The notes under the pieces are model-generated. The model saw only the letters and a program-made list of their open reading frames with translations. It did not search any database and was not told where the DNA came from. A stretch of DNA of 64,000 nt from Tricholoma matsutake (lineage: Eukaryota; Basidiomycota; Agaricomycetes; Agaricales; Tricholomataceae): the NCBI GenBank assembly GCA_026075535.2, contig AP026540.1, forward strand, positions 1,674,001-1,738,000, given 5' to 3'. Made by a program: the position numbers and the translations under genes. Below, piece after piece: positions 55,938 to 64,000 of the stretch (the first letter of the stretch is position 1; every line of letters begins with the position of its first letter).

Positions 55938-57131
55938 TGATGACACGCAACCCAGGAAAACCACCAAAACAGCCGATGAGGCAATCAATGATATTTGCGA
56001 TGAGTCAGAGGAAGGGAGCGAGACGTTCTGAATGTTCGTAGTCAAACCTATGGGAAGATAACTAGTGGGTACTAGTTGCAAAGGTAGTGCTATAGGGGAC
56101 AAAGGTATTTGATGAGGTCTGATGGGGTATCGATTGATATCAAGGACGATTGATGAGATCAACGGCAAACGAGTTCTATTGCTGATGGTCAAAGTGTGAG
56201 TTACGAGGACCTTTTGATAGGTCGAAAGTATACGAAGGCTATAACTGATGGCTAGGACATATTGGAAGGGTTGCTAGTGCTAACAATCAGAGGATCGTAG
56301 GAAGATCGACGATGACAATGGTCGCAGAGTTTTCTCATCGATCGAGAAAACTTGTAGAAGTTTAGATTGTTTTAGAGGATAGATCTGATCCTTAGAACTT
56401 AATACGAGACAACAGGTGAAGACAATTTCTTGTATTTTCCAGTAGATACTACAGAGTTTTATATGTTTTAAAGAAACTTCCTAAAATGGAATGAGAAACA
56501 TGTGTAGAACATGAGGCAAAAGATATGAGTTAAGGCACAAGGCCAAAAAGGAGACTGGAATCCAAAGAAGAAAGAGATGTATCATATGATGAAGGAGTAA
56601 TAAAGGGAAAGAACTAAAAAGAGACTGTCCTTTGTGTATAAACCATGCTAAGTCTCACAATAATCTGTCCAGCGGGTTCTGTACGTGATAGGGACTTGGA
56701 ACGAGGCTGACCTATGATCAGCAGGTTTGGGCACGAGTTAGAATCCTTCCTGGCACATGGTATTCCACCATATAGATAACAAATGCGGTGCCCGATGTCA
56801 CTCGTAGTCTCTCGATATCGATCGATGATGCTCAACAATGGTCGACAATGGTCGACAATGTTCGATCGCAGTTGCGGCTGTTCGAATGTGATCAGGGATG
56901 TTCGATGGTCATTTAGGTGGATCTTAGGGGCTTTTGGGGTAGTCCTAAGGTTGTGCAATGTGGGCTCTTGGTATGATCGATGTCGCTGGTGATGTTTTGA
57001 CGCGGTCGATATGATATCATGATTGATAGACTGGGTCGCGCTGCATCTGGGACATCGTAGGAGTTAGCCGATGTGATTAGAATGTGTTTAGAATGACGTA
57101 TCAGCCTTTGAGCCGAGGAGACAACCTATCA
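55938..57131 (-). repeat. 3' LTR of gypsy-A2
   Basis: 1194 bp, plus strand TGATGACACGCAACCC to GACAACCTATCA; TG/CA-type termini on both strands. Matches the LTR copies at 5706 and 8959. Confidence 0.85.
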
Positions 57132-57146
57132 TCCTCCCCCTTACTG
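57132..57146 (-). promoter_or_regulatory. gypsy-A2 3' polypurine tract
   Basis: CAGTAAGGGGGAGGA on the minus strand directly precedes the 3' LTR. A 21-base block spanning it (57130-57150) is repeated exactly at 60390-60410 in pol. Confidence 0.8.
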
Positions 57147-57279
57147 AAATTCTGACCATCCCGGTCAGTTGAGCCGAAGTAACCAGGTCATGTGACATTG
57201 TTGATCATTGATTTAAGATGCGTCATGGTTCGAACTTCTCTCTTTCTATTCAATCTCTTTCATCAATCTCCTCGACAAC

Positions 57280-58660
57280 ATGTCCATCCTTGCCGAACTT
57301 GCCCTTCCTATTCTCGATCACACGAAATCAATGCCTGAGGCTGGCAAAGCCGAAGACCTCGACTTCAAGGTATGGGGTCGAGTTTTTTGTGAGAAAATGG
57401 TGTGTGTTTCATTTTTCTTTGCTTATCTGCTTCTTGACATTGTTGATAGGCTGAATATGATGACCTGATTGGGTCATTCAATGAGGCATGCGACGAATGT
57501 GTGCAGGCGACGTTGGATGAGGTGATTGGTCTATTTGCACCATTTGCTCGGGAGGATTGGGTTCCGTGGGGTGGCAGATATCTTTTTGAGGAGTACTTGA
57601 GGAAAGTCGAGGGGGAGAGGCAGAGAGAGGAGGAGAGGGTGGCTCGGCAGGTGGCCATCGAGGCCAAAGCGAAGAGGATTGAGGAACGACGAGACGCACT
57701 GGTTGAGGTGCATCAAGCATTCTTGGCCGAAGTCTGGGCCAAGACAGTTTTGAAGGATGAGTTCCATGATCGAACAGCTGCGCTCGAGGTGATGCACCTC
57801 TCGATTGATCAAGACAAGGCTGAAGAAGAAGAGGAACCTTTGGTCGATGACCAGAAGGTCATCGAGCAAATCGTCGAGAAGAGGAAGGTGGACAAGATGG
57901 ACGAGGAGGAGGAAGGTGAGGACGAGCTGGATGAGGAGCCCATGGTCGCAAAATGGGTGCGATTGGAGGAGGGTGACCTGATCACCTTCCATGGGCCGGT
58001 AAGTAGTCTTTTTCTTTTGGTCTCATTCAGACTAATCAGGCTTTCGATATTGCTTTAGTGTGATCGATGCATAGGACTAAGGACGTCTCAGGAGTGTATC
58101 ATCGAGGAGGGCACCCCAAAGTGCAAGTGATGCACTCAAGGGCTTCAGGGGTGTTACTGGGAGGGAGTGTCAAGGCGAGGACTTCATCGAGGCAAATCGA
58201 GGAAAAAGGTGGGCTCCAAGTGAGCAACACAGAGTACTGTGGAGTCAACAGAGGTGTTGACTCCAAGACGTAGTAAGTGATCCTTCTTGCTGATGAGTAC
58301 AATTGCTAATCTGTATGATTACTTAGCAGTATGCATCCGGGCTATCCAGCCCATCCAAAACACAGAGGCCCCTTGAAAGTCGACGAGCACCTGAAACAAA
58401 TGATGAAGGCAAAGACAAAGTCAGCTGAGAAGGACAAGGGTAAGGGGAAGGGGAAAGCAAGAGCACGAGAAGTAGAACCTGAGGTCACGGGTATGGTCGA
58501 GGGGGCGTTGATGGCGGTGGAGGATGAGATGATGCAGTCGGACACAGCAAGACTCCATCATTGGTATTTGGCAGAAGTACTGGTGCAAAAAAAGCTGGAG
58601 GTGGAAGTTTTAATGGAGGAAATTGAGGTGTTGGAGAGGAAGTGGGAGGAATCCCAATAG
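57280..58660 (+). pseudogene. opposite-strand coiled-coil / Cys-cluster protein gene of gypsy-A2
   Basis: ATG 57280 is 148 bp inside the 3' LTR. Exon 1 57280-57369 (SILAELALPILDHTKSMPEA). Intron GTATGG to TAG 57370-57449. Exon 2 57450-57998: AEYDDLIGSFNEACDECVQA, FAREDWVPWGGRYLFEEYLR, a Glu/Arg-rich coiled coil, an acidic zone (KMDEEEEGEDELDEEP) and VAKWVRLEEGDLITFHGP. Intron GTAAGT to TAG 57999-58058 with an ACTAAT branch-like site. Exon 3 from 58059: CDRCIGLRTSQEC, GTPKC, K-stop-CTQGLQGCYWEG, giving C-X2-C-X8-C-X8-C-X2-C-X6-C, close to a Zn2Cys6 cluster, then a basic tail. TGA 58128-58130 replaces an Arg codon. A further intron near 58268-58326 precedes the last frame (58331-58660), which is basic and ends in a second coiled coil (LAEVLVQKKLEVEVLMEEIE). 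Intact splicing signals but two TGA make it a young pseudogene. Function unknown. Confidence 0.65.
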
Positions 58661-59048
58661 AATTTTGTTGTATTGTTTTAATTTTATTGTTTTTCTTGTG
58701 TCTGAGCGAGATAAGTTTGAAATGAGAAATATCGCATGCGATTGAAGCCAGGAAATGTAAGATATATGCGAAAAAACATAGGAGAGAAAAAGAAAAAGAA
58801 AGTAAGACGGACGATTCATCAAAATGGGACATAGGGGAAAGGCTCAGAACTCCTTCATAGCTGAAAAACCCTGTCGAACTTGCGCGAACACATTTTGAAC
58901 GATATCGCGACTTGTAATAGTACACTGTTATAGGATCAAGAGTTTGTTTTAATATCGCAAGTAAGAAAAAGAAAAGGAAAATGCTCTATTCATCTTTGTC
59001 GAGGTCAGGAATGCCTTCGTCGATGTCTCCGTCGACGTCTGATGTTGT
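58661..59048. other. spacer between the convergent genes of gypsy-A2
   Basis: AT-rich, holding the 3' ends of both the opposite-strand gene and pol. No frame with support. Confidence 0.5.
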
Positions 59049-60929
59049 TCAAAGTTGTTCGAGCTGACAATCATCGATATCAAAGAAGTTCAGAGGAAGG
59101 GGAATCGATTTCCATGCTAGATAGGGTAGAACTCGGAAAGCAGCTACTGGTCGATGCAGAACTGAATCGTCGAGCTCGCAAAGAATATAAGCACCACCAT
59201 AGTTTTGTGCAATGACAATGAGTGGGCCAAGATATCGAGCTCGCATTTTTCGATTAAGAGCTTTCTCGATCTGTGTGTTTCACATGAGTACGAGGTCACC
59301 TTTTTCGAAATTGTAGTCTTGAATTGTTTGCTTGTGAACTTCTTTGAAGCATTTCACAGCTTCTCGTTGAGCGGTGTAGACTCTAGAGTAGAGTACTTCA
59401 AGATTGGTCAAGTGTTTCTGTAGTGCGGGCAATGAGATCAGTGGAGGAGAGTATCAAATTGGGTGGCAGTTGTAGGTATGTTGCTTCTGAGATGTCGAGA
59501 GGGATGAGTGGATGAGAACCTGTGATCACAAAATAGGGCGAACATCCCATTTGTTTTCGAACTGTTACCCATTCTGCCCAAAAGACCGAGTAGGTCCCAA
59601 CCGACCATCAAGTTTGATCGCCATCGATGGCCTTGTAGAGTGATTGTCATACATCGAAGTGTGCTCGTTTGACAAGGCTGTTGGCACGAGAATTGTACCC
59701 ACTTATCTGAATGTGATTGATATGATACCGCTTCGCCCAGTATTCGAGAGCAGCAAGAATTGCTGGGCTGTTGTCAGTAATGATCTCATAAAGTGAGCCC
59801 CAACGACAAATGATTTCTTCGAAGATCCAATCGCTGATGGTCCTCGCTGTTTCATTGCGAAGCATCCTGAACTCCAGCCAGTACAATATCGAACATCGAC
59901 CTTGTACTATATATCGATATCCACCAGGAGGGGGCATGTGCATTGTGTTGATGTAGACTTTTCCAAATAGAGGAGTGGGTGTCGCAATGATTGGTGGGAT
60001 AAGAAGATTTCGAGTTTGTCGCAACTGACAGTAGTGGCACATTCAGATGTACCATGCGATATCGGCTTTCAGGTTGGGCCACCAGAATTGTAGGGCGACG
60101 TGAGACTTCGTGGCAAAGATCATCTTGTGGCCGATATGGTCGTGCGATGACCAGATAATGTCGATGCGATGTTCTGGAATCGTGATGATCTTATGTTCTC
60201 CGTGATGATCTTTTTGCCATAGTTTTCCAGAATCTATGAAGAACTCGGTGCAATATCGCATGAAGGTAGCGTACTCGGTGTCTGATAGATTTGGGGGTCG
60301 CACCATATCGTCTAACCATCTATGAACGAGCAGTAATTGTTTGTCTTCTTTCTTTGCTTTGTCTGATTGAGGTATGTCTTGGTACACAACATCCTCCCCC
60401 TTACTGAAATCTGAAGCTTGAGTGAAAGTCGGATATGTCGCATGAGGGGGGAAAGGTTGAATCAAAACTGGGTTGATTTGGTGAATGAAACCATGTAATT
60501 TGTTGATCCAGTTGCCGAATTCTTCTTCTACTTCGACATCGTCATCTTTGGTCTGTCGAGGACGTCGCGAAAGACCGTCCGGCCCATGGTGCATACCTGC
60601 GACATGAACTAGCGTGAAGTTGAATGTTAGAATGGAAACTATCCATCGGTTGATGTAGCACTAGGCACGATATCGGGATTTGAGAGCATGCCTTTGATAT
60701 ACCTCACATCGACCTCAACGATAAGGTTTCGTACCCCTATCAAATATAAACAAAGTGCCCCAAGGGCTCGATATAGACCATAAAGTTCGAGTTTTGGTTG
60801 CGAGAACCGGGATTCGTGGTTGTTGAGTGTGATCGAGCCGAATCGACTGTAGTATTGTTTTTGAGGGTTATCGTGGTCGCATTGTGTTAGGAAATAGCTA
60901 GTGTTTAAAGGTCCAGTCTGTAGGACCAA
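59049..60929 (-). pseudogene. pol: gypsy-A2 RNase H C-terminus and integrase
   Basis: The RNase H part (60929 down) reads YFLTQCDHDNPQKQYYSRFG, SRFSQPKLELYGLYRALGAL, NLIVEVDVRYIKGMLSNPDI. After a stop and frame change come DGLSRRPRQT and a linker. Integrase zinc finger: SHDHIGHKMIFATKSHVALQ, WPNLKADIAWYI-stop-MCHYCQLRQT. Integrase core: GKVYINTMHMPPPGGYRYIV, EIITDNSPAILAALEYWAKR, YNSRANSLVKRAHFDV. Catalytic positions are hit: Asn in INTMHMP where Asp is expected and Lys in LVKR where Glu is expected, both G to A changes on the coding strand. The C-terminal end (59246-59049) is RARYLGPLIVIAQNYGGAYI, FRVLPYLAWKSIPLPLNFFD; there is no chromodomain. Between 59647 and 59246 the frame is damaged. 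Confidence 0.9.
60390..60410 (-). promoter_or_regulatory. exact internal copy of the gypsy-A2 polypurine tract
   Basis: The 21 bases starting CATCCTCCCCC (plus strand) are identical to 57130-57150. They lie between RNase H and integrase and code DFSKGED. Confidence 0.5.
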
Positions 60930-61726
60930 AAAAAAGACCGAAACTGAACTGAACTGGACTGATTAGGACCGGACCAGTGGTCTATTTATGGACCAGTCTT
61001 TTTCAGTCCAGTTGCTGGTCTTTCGTTTTGAAAAATATAGTAGGACCGATGAAAAACCGGTTGCGACCGGTCTTTCATCCCAACGTATGTTAGACCTTAC
61101 TCCCACACATATTTACTTCATTTTTGATCCCTGGATCATCAAAAATGGTCAAGAATTGGTTGAGATATGACCAAAAACTTTTTTGTATGAGTATTTTGTT
61201 GTATCAGAACAACTTTGATTGCATTGCTTATTACCTGAGCTATAATTTTTTTTGTACAGCTATATAACATCATAAAAGTAACAACAACACACCTAATCAT
61301 CTGTACCATGGGATTTTATTTATATAACAGCCCAAATGAGTGCAACCACAAACTACAAATTACAAACTACAAACTGCAACTTGAATGCATGTCTTTTCGG
61401 TTTTGGCCATATCTCAGTCAAATCTTGACGGAGTTGCTTAAATGTTGGATCGGTCTATGGAGCATTACAATCTCTATCCATGAATATAATATATATGAGG
61501 TGATGGTCATATTTGTTGAGATACATATGGGTTATTTGGCACAATAAATTTTACAACAAAAAACCGGTCCAAACCAGTCTTTTTTTGGTCCATGGACTGA
61601 TTAGGACCGGTCCTAAAGGGTCCAGTTGCGGTCCTCCAATATCTGGGTCGGTCCTAGACCGGTTGCGGTTGCCGGTTGCCCCATTTGGAAGTCAAAAACC
61701 AGACTGGACTGGACCTTTTAACACTA
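60899..61726. mobile_element. 828-bp hAT-type non-autonomous element
   Basis: Ends TAGTGTTTAAAGGTCCAGTC and the inverted TAGTGTTAAAAGGTCCAGTC; perfect 8-bp duplicates GAAATAGC (60891-60898, 61727-61734). Subterminal zones are dense in GGACCGG/CCGGTCC words. No transposase. Confidence 0.92.
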
Positions 61727-61734
61727 GAAATAGC

Positions 61735-62119
61735 CGATCGCGATGCTCAATGTGTCGACTGCGAGGATTACTGGGGTGTTCGAGCTATAGTCGATGGCTC
61801 AAATCGCTGGCGAGTTTAGGAGCACATGCTTGAGATCTTCTTGCGCTGCTACCTGAGATGGGCCGAATTCGAAGGGCACATCTTTTCAAGTAAGATTGAT
61901 TAGCGCAGCTGCTCGATGTGCGAAACTCTGAATGAAAATTCGACAAACTCCAATCGTTCCTAAGAACACCTTAACTTCCATGAGCGTACGACACAGACCC
62001 CACTTCTGAATCTTATCGATACGCGTCGGGTCAGCCATTCAACCTTGAATATTGCATTGATGACCTAAAACAATTATTTCGGGGACACAAGCAAATAATT
62101 TTGGTCCTGAGAACATCCC
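61735..62119 (-). pseudogene. pol: gypsy-A2 RT-RNase H segment between two insertions
   Basis: The minus strand reads GMFSGPKLFACVPEIIVLGH, QCNIQG-stop-MADPTRIDKIQKWG and on through LGTIGV-type connection-domain sequence to the RNase H start. Taking out both insertions with one duplicate each reconnects RT, connection and RNase H. Stops such as QG-stop-MADP fit lost Arg codons. Confidence 0.75.
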
Positions 62120-62127
62120 ACCACAAT

Positions 62128-63432
62128 TAGTGTTTGAAAGTCCGGTTGCATGGACCGAAAAAAAACTGGCAACCGAACCAGACCCAACCGCGGTCCGGTC
62201 TGTCTTGCAGGTTCTGCCGCAGCAGTTGTGGACCGGTCCAGTTGCTGGTTGCATAGTTTTTTCAAATAATTATGGACCAGGTAAAGACCGGTTTCCAACC
62301 GGTCTTTGATCATAATTTGATGTGTTGCTAAGGCAAGTGATCAATTGATTACATGTGATACAAGTAATCTGTGTGCTGGCACTGACTAAATAAGTTATTG
62401 TAGGATTGTAATGCCTTAACAGCTATGTCCATAAACCAGGATTCCACACTGTATAGAGTATATCTACATCCACCCAAATGCACTAGTTCAATGGTGCAGT
62501 GGTTCATTCATGGTAAACACCCTTCCTCCTCATTCCTCTGAAAACTCCGTAGCACTGTAATTCAATAATGGCTTAACCGATCCTTTCGTAAACTTGGATT
62601 AAGTACAATATATATTATATATATATGCTCCCAAAAGCACTAGTCAAACGATGCAACCATTCATCTATGGTAAGCAACCCTTCCTCCTTATTCCTCTCAA
62701 AACTCCGTCGGACTATAATTCAATAATGACTGAATGCATCCTTTCGTAAAGCTGGATTAGACACTATATATAGCATATATATATGCTCCCCAAAGCACTA
62801 GTTGAACTGTACAGTCATTCATTTATGGTAAGCAACCCTTCCTCCTCATTCCTCTGAAGACTCCGTAGCACTGTAACTCAATAAAGGCTCAACCGATCCT
62901 TTCGTAAACTTGGATTAAATACAATATATTATATATATATGTGCTCCCTAAAGCACTAGTCAAACGGTACAACCATTCATCTATGGTAAGCAACCCTTCC
63001 TCCTCATTCCTCTGAGAACTCTGTAGAACTGTAATTCAATAATGGTTCAATGTATCCTTTTGTTAAACTTGGATTAGACACTACATATATGATATAGATA
63101 CACCCCCTGAGGCACTAGCCACATGGTCTAGCCATTCATTTATGGTTTTGTCTGTAGTGTTTACTTATATTACTACTACTAGTTTTCAACTTCGAGACAT
63201 GTATATTAGTGTACAAATAGTCGGTCCTGACCGGTTGTGAACTGGTCAGGACCAGTCTAAGTATGGACCAGTTTTAAACTGGTTTGGCAACCGTGAGGCA
63301 ACCGAGTAGGACCGGTTTACACCAGTCTGGTCCTCAGTTGCCTTGATGTTGAGCATGTAAGCAACCAGTCTGGTCCACGGTTGCCCCTGTTGTCGTCAAA
63401 AAAACCGGACCGGACTGGACTTTTAAACACTA
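62128..63432. mobile_element. 1305-bp hAT-type non-autonomous element with internal tandem array
   Basis: Ends TAGTGTTTGAAAGTCC and the inverted TAGTGTTTAAAAGTCC; perfect 8-bp duplicates ACCACAAT (62120-62127, 63433-63440). GGACCGG/CCGGTC words crowd both ends, as in the 60899 element. The centre is a tandem array (62463-63140). No coding capacity. Confidence 0.92.
62463..63140 (+). repeat. about 160-bp tandem repeat, four to five units
   Basis: Units recur at about 62479, 62637, 62797, 62952 and 63113 (marker GCACTAG followed by CATTCATTTATGGTAAGCAA-type sequence). Each holds CCCTTCCTCCTCATTCCTCT, TCCTTTCGTAAACTTGGATT and an AT-rich ATATATAT block. Confidence 0.85.
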
Positions 63433-64000
63433 ACCACAATACTTCATGCGCTGGACGATGCAATTCAAGTTCTCAAAATGCTCCCATACAAATCATCGAA
63501 TGCCTGAGTTGTCAGCAATTGTTTCATAAGACCCACCGATCGTTCAATATTCCGATTTCGGACCCTTCACTGGTGTGTCGTCGATATAAGGGATTGTGAT
63601 GTGAGGGACCTCAGGTTGTAGGATGAAAGTGACATCGTTGTGTAGGATCAGAACCGAGTTCGTCCAACCCATTGGTAGAGTGACGATTCGAAGTGCACCA
63701 AATGGGGTCTGGAAAGTCATTAGATCTCGAGAGGATTCAGATACAAGCCTTTTGTCAAATGCAACATATAAATCCAACATTCCACCACAAGTGCATCCTA
63801 CAAACTGTTCGGCTAAATGCTTGGGGATTGGGACGATGCCTGAGTGCTGAATCGTAACTTGGTTTAGCGGCTCGAGACTGTGGACTATTTGGAGCAATTT
63901 TGCGTCTTTCTTCGCAACGCAAAACCATTGCAATCGGTATGACAAGTTTGACAACTCGTAGACTCCTGCTTTGATCTTCTTTTTCAGCATCTCGCAAATC
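63433..64000 (-). pseudogene. pol: gypsy-A2 RT
   Basis: The minus-strand frame from the window edge reads EMLKKKIKAGVYELSNLSYR, QWFCVAKKDAKLLQIVHSLE, PLNQVTIQHSGIVPIPKHLA, DLMTFQTPFGALRIVTLPMG, WTNSVLILHNDVTFIL and the catalytic YIDDTPVKGP. TGA at 63544 and a second stop near 63500 follow; the frame then continues FVWEHFENLNCIVQRMKYCG up to the hAT-type insertion. The YIDDxPVKGP type is typical of the gypsy lineage without chromodomain in mushrooms. Confidence 0.9.

Larger units (their letters stand above)
55938..64000 (-). mobile_element. gypsy-A2 retrotransposon, 5' part outside window
   Basis: Minus strand: RT and RNase H (right), integrase, an opposite-strand gene, polypurine tract, 3' LTR (left). 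The LTR family is the same as gypsy-A1. It inserted into the tyrosine recombinase gene at 55937. Two hAT-type elements (60899-61726, 62128-63432) lie in its RT-RNase H region. Confidence 0.9.

Overview
The window looks like a repeat-dominated locus of a mushroom-forming basidiomycete (Agaricomycetes). This rests on short GT-AG introns, the style of the Ty3/gypsy and Ty1/copia families, the FAD oxidoreductase type and the tyrosine recombinase type. It is an inference; no species can be named. Most of the 64 kb is nested transposable elements. Host-like genes survive mainly at 12.4-19.5 kb.

Layout. 1-3028: a minus-strand copia element (copia-A) inserted into the gag-protease gene of a gypsy element (gypsy-A1, 3029-10231). 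The gypsy-A1 5' end is a tandem pair of LTRs, and a 2.1-kb hAT-like element (E1) sits in one of them. 10.2-12.4 kb: mostly unrecognised sequence with one copia LTR that has internal sequence on both sides. 12.4-19.5 kb: a decayed Ser/Thr/Pro-rich gene, a four-exon hypothetical gene, an FAD-dependent oxidoreductase gene and a partial duplicate of it. 20.0-24.7 kb: a complete non-coding LTR element (LARD) with a C-rich, G-poor interior. 25.7-36.4 kb: two inverted copies (E2, E3) of the E element flanking a complete copia element (copia-B, 27909-33617). Swapped target duplications show that the segment between E2 and E3 has been inverted. 36.8-37.4 kb: a decayed gene. 39.3-42.6 kb: the pol of a 5'-truncated chromovirus (gypsy-C), next to an RT fragment of another gypsy (gypsy-D). 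44.8-54.6 kb: an unknown ORF split by a complete gypsy element with chromodomain (gypsy-B, 45423-52988, TSD CTATC). 55.0-55.9 kb: a decayed tyrosine recombinase cut by a second gypsy-A copy (gypsy-A2, 55938 to beyond 64000), which itself carries two hAT-type insertions.

How the parts relate. Nearly all element genes are broken, mostly by TGA where CGA (Arg) is expected, as CpG methylation followed by deamination would produce. The most unusual shared feature is that both gypsy-A2 and gypsy-B carry, between the end of pol and the 3' LTR and on the opposite strand, an apparently spliced gene for a coiled-coil, acidic, cysteine-cluster protein. Other notable signals are the hAT-like elements with outward-facing tRNA-like promoter boxes near both ends, the E2/E3 inversion, a likely self-primed gypsy-B, half-tRNA-primed copia elements, and copies of the 3' polypurine tract inside pol.
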